Source: Diplonema japonicum (lineage: Eukaryota; Euglenozoa; Diplonemea; Diplonemida; Diplonemidae). Taken from it: a stretch of DNA of 64,000 nt. The notes beneath the pieces were generated by a model. It saw only the letters and a program-made list of their open reading frames with translations, had not been told where the DNA came from and made no database searches. Every line of letters begins with the position of its first letter. The first letter of the stretch is position 1. Both the position numbers and the translations under genes were made by a program. The stretch is from contig OZ025697.1 of the NCBI GenBank assembly GCA_964019335.1, forward strand, positions 124,001 through 188,000, read 5' to 3'. Shown here one piece after another: positions 1 through 10,885 of the stretch.

Positions 1-2595
1 TTCTAGAACCTCGGACGCCTCTGCTGGAGGCATGCTTCTGGATAGTTTTTGCGTCACCATCTTCATCCGCTTCTTTAAGATCGCGAGTAATGCATTCTGA
101 TTTTTTTTTTGGGGAGGAACATTTTTTTTTTTTTTTTTTTTTTTCGTGTTCGCATACTGCATCTTGGTCGTCGAGCCTGGCTTCTTTTCTCATCTTCTTG
201 ATATTGTGCTCCATGGTGTTGAGGATGTTTCTGCACGCAGAGCGGGTCCTGGTGATTTTGTTTTATTTTTTTCATTTTTTTAAAAAAAAATTGTCGCCAC
301 TTTGACATACTTCAAACTAGTGGATATGTCAGGCCTGTCTTCGGCAGCCTCTGTGAGGGCCTTGATGATCTCCCTCTTGGCACGCTTGCAGTGCGTGTCG
401 ACGGCATTGCTCACGTCTCGGTTGCAGATGGCTTTGATTCTTTTACACGTCTCGTCCTGTGCTCTGATGACGGCCAGGGACACATCGAAGGCGTTCTGCC
501 ACCTCCACTTCAACAGCCACTCTCTCATGCCTTGGTTCACTGCGATTGTTTCCTCGACTCTTGACGGGTTGAAGAGCTCTTTGATCCATTCAGCTTGGAT
601 TAATGTGTCGGTCCACGGCCGTTCAAGGTCCATGGGCATCTCTGTTGAACGCACGATCTCCTTCGTCATGTGCCTGATGCCTTGCCTGCGAAGCGTTCCC
701 AGCTTGTACTGGTTCACGAGTGATGCGCTCATTGACGAAAGGTATACTGCCTTCCCCTCCACTCGTTGTTTCTTGCACACCTCTTCGTCAGAACACGTCA
801 TGTCTTTCTTCTCAAACCACCCGTTCTTGTTGTATGGGTCCTCCATCTTAGTCCCGATCATGCGCCGCAGGTCAGAGTACTTCCCCACCTGCTCCCAGTT
901 AGTGTCGTATAGGATAGGGTTGGACCTTAGCTCGCGGAGGTCTTCGTTTTGTTCTTTGAGGAGGTTGTTCCACACGTCGTGCATGCGGCACTTCTTGCGC
1001 TCCTCGATCGCGTTCAGGCTGAAGTACTGCACAACGTACTGCGTGGTGACCCCGTTAACACACAGTGTCAGGATGCAAATCCCCGCCACGTGGAACACGA
1101 ACTTCTCCCGAACGAAAGGAACAGCTACCTTTTCGTCGGCTTGGATAATAAGCGCCAGTGCAAGGCCTACCGCACCTCGCAATCCACCCCATGTCACAAG
1201 ACAGAGGTTGGCCCAGTCTACCTTATACTTGAAAAGCCGCATCACAGGCCAAAATACAAGCAAACAGAAAAATCGGATAAAGTTAATACCCAGGTAGGTA
1301 ATGCACAGGTAGCCGACGTCCGTACCTGTTATCCCGTTGAAAGCTTGAATGTAGGCGATGAGCCCCGCGAGGATGAAGATCAGGGTGTTGGTGAGGTAGA
1401 CGACAACCTCCCAAAACTCGTGGAGGGTATGCGTCACCTCTGGGGAGATACAGTGCCGGTAGTACGACATGAAGCACCCGCAGGTCACAACCCCGAGCAC
1501 ACCGGACAGCTCGAAAAAAACCTCACACACGAAGAATGTGACGTATGCCGCAACAAACGTCATAGTGATCTCGACCATCGCGTCGTTAAAAACACGGTTC
1601 AGAAGAGCGACGGAGGCCATCCCGATTCCAATGCCTACTGCTGCACCGCCAACAGCGACCTTGAAAAGCTGTAAAACAATTGCACCGTACGATTTGTCCA
1701 ACGTGCACTCCAATGCGCAGAAACACTGGTCAGTACACGTGTCCCAGTCGGGCGGGCATGAGTTTGTTTGGATAGCTTCCACCAACACGTGGAAGAACAC
1801 GATGGCGGTCCCATCGTTGAACAGAGACTCACCTTCTATCATGGTTGAAATAACAGGCGACGCGCCCAACTCCTTCAGCAGCGCAACCACTGCCACGGGG
1901 TCAGTGGCTGAAAGAATCGTCCCGAAGAGCAAGCAAGCGTACCAGTTCCAGTCATAGCTCACAAACATGTACTTCGCCATGACCGCCGTTAACGTCGATG
2001 CAAGCATCAACCCAGGAACGGCAAGGAGTAAACAATGCCCCACAACCTTCTTAAAAACAGGGATTTCCATTGCAAACGCCGATTCAAAGATAAGAACCGG
2101 CAGGAAAATATGGAATATGAGATGGGGGTTGATGGAGTAGATGGCAACAGAGGCTTCCAAAGTCCATGTGGCCTTTGACAAAGCACCCCATCCTAAACCC
2201 ACAATGAACAGGACAACCGTGTAAGGGACAGGTGAGTCCTTGAAGAAATGGCGGATGATGGCTCCCAAGGCAAAACTTGAGAAGATTGTGATAATGACAT
2301 AGGGAACGTTGTGTTCTTCTTCGTGTGGCTTCCCGCTGCCTTCTATTTTTGCTATGTAGTCGATACACAGAATGGTGTGTGGATCTGTGTAGTATTCGCA
2401 GTTATGGTCGTACCACGTCAGCTTAGTCCAAGAGTACATTTCTAAGGGGCACATTGCTACCAAGCACTCCCCACAGGTGTTGTTCGTATCGTTGCCCCCG
2501 GATCCTGAGTCATCCACCACCACGTGCGGGTCGGGTGCTGTGCATTCTACCCGCAGCACCGCGGCTGCTAGCAATATTATTACCGCGCCTTTCAT
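1..2595 (-). CDS. Na+/H+ exchanger, NHE/CPA1 family (partial, runs off left edge)
   Basis: Membrane antiporter expected to swap Na+ (or K+) for H+. Exons are 311..2595, 158..248 and 1..96; the frame is still open at position 1, so the C-terminus is missing. Residues 1-18 are hydrophobic and look like a signal peptide. An acidic, Cys-containing ectodomain follows, then about a dozen membrane segments from residue ~97. Family motifs are clear: TDPVAVVALLKELG near residue 231 and EGESLFNDGTAIVFF near 252, the latter holding the acidic pair of the ion site. The C-terminal ~200 residues are a charged cytoplasmic tail, and the two introns (GTATGT..CCAG, GTATGC..TCAG) fall in its last part. Joining them keeps one frame (LKTRSACRNILNTM, then DDQDANALLAILKK). 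Similarity to NHE/SOS1-type exchangers is by motif only; the subtype is not determined. Last gene of the minus-strand array seen here. Confidence 0.9.
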
Positions 2596-3012
2596 TTCTT
2601 TTTTTTTTTTCTTGTAAAGATAAAGGGGGGTTGGGGCCCCTCTTCCCCTTCCCTCACGCCCTCCTTTTTTTTTTTGTAGACAGATTTGTTGTTAGGATAA
2701 TAAAAGAGATGGAAAAAAGTGAAAAAAAAAGTGGGGGGGAAAAAAAAACAAAAAAAAAAAACGGAGGGGAAAAAAAGATTCACTATGATGGGGGGGGGGG
2801 AGAAGATGTTAGCAACAACCCCACCGAAAAAAAAAAATAAAAAAATGGGGGGAAATGAAGGGGGGGGATCAAAAAAAAAAAAACGGGGATCAAAAAAAAA
2901 ATGAAAGGTGGGGGAAAAAAAAATCTTAGAAAAAAAAAAGGGGGGGCTGGATAAAAAAAAAATGATGTAAGAGACACTGAGGGGGGGTGATGATTCTTTT
3001 GTCTTTCTACGC
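2596..3012. other. Homopolymer-rich spacer
   Basis: Spacer between eIF3h and the exchanger. It is made of A, G and T runs (for example near 2720-2950) with no credible coding content on either strand. On the minus strand, pyrimidine runs followed by a short purine leader precede the exchanger ATG at 2595. That is the layout expected of a trans-splicing acceptor region, but no single acceptor AG can be picked with certainty. Confidence 0.6.
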
Positions 3013-3988
3013 TCAGTGAAGGGCCCGCTGAGCCTGTTGAAGCGCCTCGCACAACGCAACAGACTCAAATGCAACATGAGACACGTCGCACATGTGCCGC
3101 GCAAGGTTGCTGATAACAGAGGTAAGGTAGAGTGTTTCAAGACGAGTGGGGTTATCTTCAATCTCACCAACACCAGCATTTTTGTTACGGCGGCACGTGT
3201 TGATGTACTTGTTCAGCTCGTAAAGGATCTGCTCAGTAGCCTCGTTCATCTTGGTAGCGCTGAGTGTTTGGTAAGCAGTCAGAACCATATCAGTGCTGAC
3301 AACATTGTTCTCAGTTATCCCCTTGTTGTATTCCTCGCTGGTACCGAGCTCCCACAGATATTCATCGATTAGGTGGCAGTTTCTGATCACCACGGGTACC
3401 TCGTGGAAAATGTCAGAGCTGGACACCCCATAGTTGTTCACAACGTTCTGAGAGAAGTCCGCCTTGTCCTGGTTGTCGGCAAACATTTTCATGAATTCGG
3501 GTTTGAGTCGGAGGGCCTTCAAGTGAAGCTTGCCCTGCAACGACTTCAAAGGGTCGAAAAGAAGACAGACGGAATGCTCTCCAAGGTCAGAGTGGTACAA
3601 ATACATCGTCTGGATGAACGTGTTAGAGAAATGCGACTCCTGCCAGGTAATGGTGTAGAACCCCACCACGAGCGTGTCCACATTCACATCACGAAGCTTT
3701 GCCTGGATTTTGCCTTGGTACTCCTCGTCTTCCGCTTCGGACTGTTTTTTTTTTTTTTAAAAGAAAGAAGAAAAAAAAAAAGGTGTCACACCTCTTCGTC
3801 CTCGGCCCTTGCAGGGAGAGGGAAGCTGTGAGTGATTTCGAGCGTCCTGCCGTTTCCAATCCCCATGCACTGACCGGACACCAGCTGCGGGCTGTACTCC
3901 TTCGCGTGCTGCAATATTTTCAAGACTACTGACCCGTCCACCTGTACGTTCTGGATGGGCTTGTCCTCATCGTCGTCCTTGCGGAGTT

Positions 3989-4027
<39 letters not shown>

Positions 4028-4088
4028 TAAGAACCCATACCGAGTAGTCAGCTGTCGCAAGTTTCAAGTCTGGGTAATCAGTCAACAT
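3013..4088 (-). CDS. EIF3H: Translation initiation factor 3 subunit H (eIF3h)
   Basis: Subunit of the eIF3 scaffold of translation initiation, cytosolic. Exons 4041..4088, 3792..3989 and 3013..3741 join to 324 residues (human protein about 350). The MPN domain starts with VQVDGSVVLKILQHAKEYSP (human counterpart VQIDGLVVLKII), then GRTLEITHSFPLP, VNVDTLVVGFYTI, and SVCLLFDPLKSLQGKLHLKA, followed by HEVPVVIRNCHLI. These are the conserved blocks of eIF3h in order. The metal-binding JAMM residues are absent, as expected for this non-catalytic MPN subunit. Intron 1 (3990..4040, GTATGG..AAAG) is almost pure A before its acceptor; intron 2 (3742..3791) starts GTGTGA. Without splicing, a stop falls directly after the second exon (DEEV), so splicing is needed for a full protein. 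The first exon encodes only 16 residues. Confidence 0.93.
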
Positions 4089-6502
4089 TTTTTTTTAATA
4101 AAGATCTTCTTTTTTTCTTTCTCCTCTACTAATCCCCTTCCTTTTTTTTTGTTTTGTTTTTGTTTTGTTTTTTCCACCCCCCCCCCAAAAGTATTTTCAA
4201 AATAAAATAAAAAGTTCTTTTAACTTTTTCTGTTAATACAGCCTTTTTTTTTTTTTTTTTTCCTTCTCTTCTTTCTAAACCCTAGAAGGACGGGGAAACG
4301 CTTTCTTTTTAAATTTTTTTTTCGCTGAGGCATTTTGGTGTCAAGAGAAAAGGCCTAAGCCTTCGACAGAGCAACAATACTTTGAGACAAATCATATTCT
4401 CTATGAAGGAAGCAGCAGGCTGACCACCATCCTCCTGCGTCTCACTTTAAAGGTTAAAGGGCTTTAAGTAAGTTGTCCTGAATAAGGAACTTACCGGCCA
4501 AAGAGACAACAAGCCACACGCCACAACATCGTGGTTTTCTCCCGTCTTTCAAGGGTTAAAAGGAACCTAAACACAATAAGAAAAAGAGGGGGGGGGGGGG
4601 GGGGGGGGGCTGAAGGCATATTTGTGTCAGACAAGCTTTTTGAGGGGGGTTTTTCCCCCCCTCTTTTTTTTTAACCCCGACGCATTGAAGCGACCTCATT
4701 AAAAAAAAAAATTAAAAAAAAAATACAACTACCAACAATTTGTTTGTACAAAAGACTACAAGGTCTGCCATAATGTTTTGAGGTTTTCCTTGTAAAAGAA
4801 AGCCTCGATGGGGGAGAAAAACTTCGTCTGCACTGGTATGCCTAAAGGGGGGGGGGGGGGGTGGGAACAGAGCCAAGGTAGATCGAAGCATAGAAACATA
4901 TAACAAAAAAAAAGAAAGTTAAAAGAAACGCAAGGAGAGAGGGGAGGGGAGCGCGACTTTAAAAAAAATCTTCTTTCTCTTCCCCTCCTGTTTTCTTTTG
5001 ATGTTAAAAAGGTGACACTAGATAAGCCTCCTTACTCTCAAAGAAAAAAAAAGGGGGGGGGGAACTTCTTTCCTTTCCAGCATTTTGTCAAAGTCTGTCT
5101 CATCTTCTTTTCTTGAGGTCTATAAGGTAGTACTGTAGAGGGGGTGGGGGAACTAGACAGCTGTCACCAAAAGCCATTGGCCGATCGTCAGAAGGGGGAA
5201 AAAAAAAGAAAAAAAAACTCAAAGTACAGGACAAGCCCCCCGCTAGAGGGCCGCCCTATGGGAGGGGGGGGTCTATCTGTTAATACTCCCCCCCCAAAAA
5301 AAAAACTCTTGATGAAAACTGCGGTGTTTGAGATTAAAAAAAGGGTTCTTTCATTCTTTTTTTTTTAAAATTTCTGGCGGGGTACACCCGTTCGATGGAG
5401 GATCGATGGTTTTGCCTTTTTGTTCTTTTTTCTTTTTGGAAAATATCCCCCCCCCTTCTTTTTTAACAAAGACCATCACAAACACAACTTTTTTTTAAAA
5501 AAAAGAAGAAGAAAACTGCCTCGGTTTCCATGTTTTTCGAAGTCAAGTACAAAGTTCCATTGAAGTGACTGTAGTCCTTGGTCCGTTGTACACCGACAGC
5601 TTCTCGTTATCAGGTGAGGGAGGGGTTGAAGAAAAGAAAATCAGCCCAAGACAATTATATTGTCAAAACAAAAACAAAAAGAGGAAATCTTTTTTCTATT
5701 TTTTTTTAAAGTTTTTTTTTTTTTTTTTCTTCCCAGTCTTCTTCTTTTTCCCGTTTTCATTCCTATCAAAGGGCAACTTGGCAACTTGGGGGGGGGGGGG
5801 ATAAAAACGGACATAACCAAAGCTTGCATTTTCTTCGCCTGCCACGCGTGTTTTGTGCCGGGAGGGGGGCAGCTTATATTTAAGAGAAAAGAGAAAGAAG
5901 AAAAGAAAAAAAAAGGAGCCTCGACCTAGTCGGGAAAGAAGAGAAAAAAAGGAGGGGAAATAAAGTCGGTTTGTGCCGGGGGTCGCATGGCCCTTAAAAA
6001 TGGCCATTTTTGCCATTTTTCAGTTTTTTTGGCTAAAGGCATTTTGGGCCCTTAAAACTCTAACCACCCCAAAAGTGCCCACAAATCACCCAAACCCCAT
6101 AGCCCTGGGGGTGTACCTTGCCGTAAAAAAAGGAAAATTAGCCCAACATATTTTACCCCCTCACCTTCCCTTTCATTTCATTTCTTCACAAAGCCCCCCT
6201 TAATTAGGTCCTCCCAAAAAAGAAATAGCTATTTATTGCCAACAAAAAAAAAAAAAAAAAAAAAAAAAAAGAGTCATTATTTAACTCGAGTTCCCGAATT
6301 TCTTTTGCACGAGGGGCCCGCAGACTAACAACAAATCAACCGGCATCTCTTCTTCTTTTTCTTTTTTTTTTTTTTTTTTCCTTTTTGTTATTATTGGTAC
6401 TAAACACGGTTCGGATTGGAAGAAAAATATATTCTTTAAAAAAAAGGGGGGGGCCTAAGCGAATAGGGAATTAAAAAAAAAAAAAAAAAAAAAGAGGATC
6501 TA
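4089..6502. other. 2.4 kb spacer, mostly homopolymer, with one repeat copy
   Basis: No gene is supported on either strand. Homopolymer and two-base runs dominate, including a G run near 4590-4609. Two stretches are of normal complexity: about 4320-4570, which has no convincing ORF and no recognisable tRNA or rRNA, and about 5960-6330, which carries a repeat also found inverted at 27353-27435. The first could be 3' UTR or an unrecognised non-coding RNA. This is one of the four longest spacers. Confidence 0.6.
6222..6333 (+). repeat. Dispersed repeat, copy A
   Basis: About 95 non-homopolymer bases match the reverse complement of 27353-27435. Shared blocks in order are ctatttattgccaac, a variable spacer (an A run in this copy), gagtcattatttaactcg, agttcccgaattt and ttttgcacgag followed by gggcccgcag. 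The A run at 6242-6270 is inserted between two conserved blocks. The ATTATTTAA core is the same word tandemly repeated at 26904-26990. Probably the end of a non-autonomous mobile element; no coding content. Confidence 0.7.
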
Positions 6503-9407
6503 TTACGTAATAACATGGAGCGAGTCACGCTGCTCAGCTCGCACAACCGGCCGAGGGGAAGCAGGGGATCTCCGCGAAGAAGCAGCCGCTCGAGAGGTAG
6601 TTGTTGCTGTTGGAAACAAATTGTTTCCAGACCGTGTTTTCTGAGGCAAAGGGACAAGGGGTGTAAGAGATGATGTTGATAAATTTTCCCTGCCAGGAGA
6701 CACAGCCCGCCGGCTCATCGGGCTCACAGAGGCCGACTCAGACGCAAGATAATCTTGTTCATCCCTCCAGTCCGCCACCGCCTGATCGACAAAACTATCG
6801 TCGTCCATTACTAACGATTTCAATTTCAACTTCATTTCGTCTATATCCTTAGAGGGCTGCTGTTGTTTCTTCTCGCCGCCTCCAATAGGCCGTCCTCGCA
6901 GATGTGCTAGCATTCTTTTAGATGTTTCTTTGTTTTTTTTCCAGGTGTCTGAATTCTGATACTCCTCTCGTCCCATAGGAGCCGCCTCCCTTGGGATGGC
7001 CGAGATGGTGACGGGTGGTGGTGGGGGTTGTTCTTCATCATCATCCCGTTCCAAGAGTGACGCCTCTCGTTTGCGCATTTCCCTGTCGCCTGCGTCCGGG
7101 AACACGGTTCCCGAAACATTGGACTTTCTCCTTGAGATACAGAATAGTATGGCGCACCCTACCAGTGCTGCTACGATCAGTGCCACGACAATGTACACTA
7201 TGAGGTCGTTGTTGTCATCTTCTGGTGGTGCTGCTGGCCCGTTGTCCGTTCCGTTCCCAGGTGTACCGTCCATTAGCTGTTCCGGGGTGCTTGCGTTCCC
7301 CGTGTCAGGACTGCGTGTCACCGGTAACGGAGCGTTTGTCGGCACCGCTGTGTTCGGGGCAGTTGTCAACGCTGTCGGCGTCGGTGTTGCAGGACAACTC
7401 AGCAGCTGGTTCACCGTGTACGACACCTTGTTTTTTGTGTGAAGTTAACATTATTATTTATTTCATCGGCGCATACCACAGGGCCCAAGGCACCGCCACT
7501 TTGTTGTGAGTACAGTGCGTTCAGTTTTTTACTGACAAACGGCATAGCGTATATCTTCTTCCCATCTGTGTACGCCAGCGAGTCCCCACCAGCCTGTGAG
7601 AGGGATAGTGTCGGGTCTTTTTTTTTCTTCTTCTTTTCTCTCCATACCAAAACAGTGAAAGCGGGTTGTGGTGTGCCTGATGCCGTTGCGTACTTCCAAG
7701 CGGGCAGGCCGTCAGCAACCACTTCGGGCTGCCCAGCAGTGTTGTCACGGCTGACCTTTAGAACACGCGACACGACTGCATTGCCGGCCGCGAAGTACAC
7801 GAACCCGACGCCCTCCTGCGACCAGGGATGGCCAATGCTGTCGATTTTCGAGATCTGGCTCACCACAGTTGGCACCGCACTGTAAGGTACGGAAGTGCCA
7901 GGGGCACTGCTGCGTATCAGTTGGTTGCTGACCTCTGCTGTGGTCAGCCATGTCACCCCACCGCTCACAGACAGCCCCCCTGCATTGGCGTATGAGTCGC
8001 TCCTGAAAATCACTTCCCACTCCTTGTCCAAGCACATCCCCGACACCCACTCGCACTCCCCATTGCAGGCTGTTTGTATCTTCTCCTTGCACAGATCCAC
8101 GAGCGTGTCCTTGATCACGAGATACTCTTGATTCCCAGTGCTGCTGTCGTGCACCACGTAGTACACCAGCCCTGCGGCAGCATCCAAGGCAATGCCCCTC
8201 TTTGGAAATCTTGGGTTCGGCTCCCGCCTGTGCAGCAGCTCTGGTGCTGTGGAGGTGGCGCTAAACGTGAATACCTGTGCGCGTTGCTAGGAAGGGGTAC
8301 ACATACCTCCGTGGCACAGGTCCATGCCACCAACCGTGAGCAAGGGTCGTAGGCCATGCCCTGTGGCTGATCGCCCATTGTGCAGGGCCTGAAGTTGTAC
8401 ACATTAACTGCAGCACTGGAGCCATCAGACGGCACCTGCCACAAACCGGAATCAGCAAGAAACATGATTGTGTCAGCCTGCGACACAGCTACAGGGGAAG
8501 GTGTCGACGGAACGGTTGTCGGCATGGCTGTAGGGACTGATGTAGACCCTGGTGTTAAGGTGGTGGGCATGGCTGTAGGTGCGGCAGTGTCACCAGGAGT
8601 CAGTGTCGGCGCAGTGGGCGTGGATGTAGGGACAGCAGTGGGAACGGAAGTTGCTCCAGGAGACAGTGTGGGAGCAGCGGTGGGCATGGCAGTGGGCACC
8701 GAGGTTGTCCCAGGAGTTAGTGTCGGCACTGCGGTGGGCGCAACAGTAGTTGAAGTTACTCCTGGCGTGAGCGTAGGCACTGCGGTAGCAGACGACACGG
8801 GGGTCGTCGTGGGTACAGCAGTGTCCCCAGGCGATAGTGTGGGCACAATCGTGGGTGCAGCGGTGTCAGGGGCCAATGTTGGCACGGTTGTGGGAACAGC
8901 AGTGTCCCCAGGGGCCAGCGTAGGCACAGTTGTGGGTACAGCAGTACCCCCAGGGGATAGTGTAGGCACAGTTGTGGGTACAGCAGTACCCCCAGGGGAT
9001 AGTGTAGGCACAGTTGTGGGTACAGCAGTGTCCCCAGGAGCTAGCGTAGACACACTGGGTGCAGCAGTGTCAGGGGCCAGCGTAGGTGCAATTGTGGGAG
9101 CTGCGGTATCCCCAGGAACGAGAGTGGGCACAGCAGTAGATGCGGACCCCGGCACCGCAGTGGCACCGGGAGTGAGAGTTGCAGGAGAAGAGGTAGCGCC
9201 AGGAGCCAGCGTAGGAACACCTGTAGGTTGGCCAGTAGGTGTTGCAGTAGGCATGTCAGTGGGCGCCACAGTAGGAACAGCAGTGGCCCCAGGAGTCAAA
9301 GTAGGTACGGATGTCGGGGTGGCTGTCGGTTCTGCCGTGGGGGCACTTCCCCCACTGAGCGCCACGAGGCAGACCAGCACTGCGACCATGCTGTGAGGAG
9401 CCCCCAT
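6503..9407 (-). CDS. Mucin-like single-pass surface protein (Pro/Thr repeats, propeller-like ectodomain)
   Basis: Predicted type I membrane glycoprotein of 922 residues. Exons are 8307..9407, 7648..8274, 7477..7593 and 6503..7426. A signal peptide (about residues 1-21, VAVLVCLVALSGGSA) precedes ~280 residues of degenerate 12-24 residue repeats built from VPTLAPGDTAVPT-like units, a strong mucin-type O-glycosylation region. Residues ~310-610 contain repeated GLWQVPSDG, GIALDAAAGLVYYVV, GVGFVYFAAGN and DSLAYTDGKKIYAMPF strands, reminiscent of an LDLR-type (YWTD) beta-propeller; that fold is a guess. A second short Pro/Thr stalk, a membrane helix near residues 690-712 (LIVYIVVALIVAALVGCAIL) and a ~210-residue Ser/Pro-rich cytoplasmic tail follow. 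Intron 8275..8306 is only 32 nt. The long plus-strand ORF through the repeats is an antisense shadow. Confidence 0.85.
8500..9345 (-). repeat. Pro/Thr tandem repeat coding region of the mucin-like gene
   Basis: Degenerate in-frame tandem repeat with units of about 36-72 bp encoding variants of (T/S)VPTL(A/S/T)PG(D/G/A)TAVPT. Neighbouring copies near 8930-9030 are almost identical at DNA level, which suggests recent slippage or gene conversion and predicts length polymorphism between alleles. Confidence 0.85.
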
Positions 9408-10090
9408 ACCCCCACTGTGTCATTATGGGGATGAGTATTGATTTAAAAAAACGTGAAAATAAGAAAACGGCACCCAAAAAAATAATTTGATTTTTTGGCC
9501 ATGGATAGTTGGAATGCTTTGAAGGAAGCAAGAGAAAAAAAAAATGAAAATCGGAAAAGTAAAATAAGAGAACAGCAAAGGAAAAAAAAGAAAAAGAAAC
9601 AGAAAAAAGTATAAAAAAAAAAACAAAAACATCCCCTTGTATTCCCTTTTTTACCTATGAAGAAGAAGAAGAAGCAGATAAAATAAAATAAAAATGAGAA
9701 GAGAGAGAAAAAAAAAAGAGGAAATGAAGAAGAAATTCGTGTTTTCTTTGTATGTGAGTTTTTTTTCTCTCTTTTTATTTTTCTTTCTTTCTTTCATTTT
9801 AATAAAAATTGTTTCCCTGATTTTCCTCTTTTTTCTCTCTCTCTTTTATTTCATAGTTGTCTCCTTATTCATTGGTTTACACGGAAAAAAAAAGAAAGAA
9901 AGAAAAAAAAACAAGTAATGAGGGAGGGGATGTTAATAACGACCCAACGATCAAACCAAAAAAAAAAAGAATGCCTCAAACGATGTCCATCGAAAACAAA
10001 AAAGAAAAAAAGGAAAAACAAGGGGGGGGGGAACCTGTATCTATTTTATCTTTCTTTCTTTTTTTTTTTTTTTTTTTTTTTTCTTTTTTT
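9408..10090. other. Low-complexity spacer
   Basis: A-, T- and AG-rich spacer between the coiled-coil gene and the mucin-like gene. Apparent ORFs here translate to poly-Lys, poly-Phe or alternating Lys/Arg/Glu and are rejected. Nothing else is recognisable. Confidence 0.6.
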
Positions 10091-10168
10091 TTAAAGAGCC
10101 ACCTGGTGCAGTATTTCCTTCTTGTACGGGATTTTCACAAAGTCGCCATTCTGACAAGAGTGTTCGGG

Positions 10169-10227
<59 letters not shown>

Positions 10228-10844
10228 CATGTAAACACTGTGCGGCTTGACTTCCTCACCAGAACCATAGGCAACGGGAGTATAGGTCTTGCCATCTCTG
10301 CTTCCCTCAACTACAAGCTTAAGGGGTTGGAGACCATCTTCTACAGAGGAGCGCACTTCGACTCGCCACACCACCTCTGAGCTAGGCAAGTCGTAGCAGA
10401 GCCAGCTGTTGTCTTTTGATGCTTCAGGACCCTCCCAGTGGCCTAAGGGCTTGATGGTGTCGGCACCTTCGCCGAAGGAAGCGGCAGAGACACGCATTCT
10501 GTTGGCGGTGGTTGCGATGTTTACACCAGTGGCGTCGAACAGCTTAACATTGTGGACTCTCCACTGTTTTCCAACACCTTGTGGCCGCATTCTGATGTGC
10601 CTGAAGTTGCTGCGGACACTAAGCCATTTATGTGTCTGAAGGTCGAGCTTTGGAAGGGGCGGCAGTTCCTCTACGTCAACATGCACGGAGCTTGTTTTCA
10701 GCTCCTCCACCTCTTCCGTCTTTGTGTCCGCTTGTTGCTGTGCCGCGTCGTACTTTTTCTTCAGCTCTTCGTATGCCTGCGACCACTGCTGCAGTTTCGC
10801 CTTCATTGATGTCCCTTCCTCTATTCTCTTTTTTGCTAGCTCCT

Positions 10845-10885
<41 letters not shown>

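Noticed and set aside
302-1297. 331-codon plus-strand ORF
   Set aside because: Antisense to the exchanger, whose minus-strand frame has clear family motifs; the plus product has none.
8380-9396. 338-codon plus-strand ORF rich in Val/Gly
   Set aside because: Mirror of the Pro/Thr repeats. The minus strand has a signal peptide, splice-consistent exons and a membrane helix.
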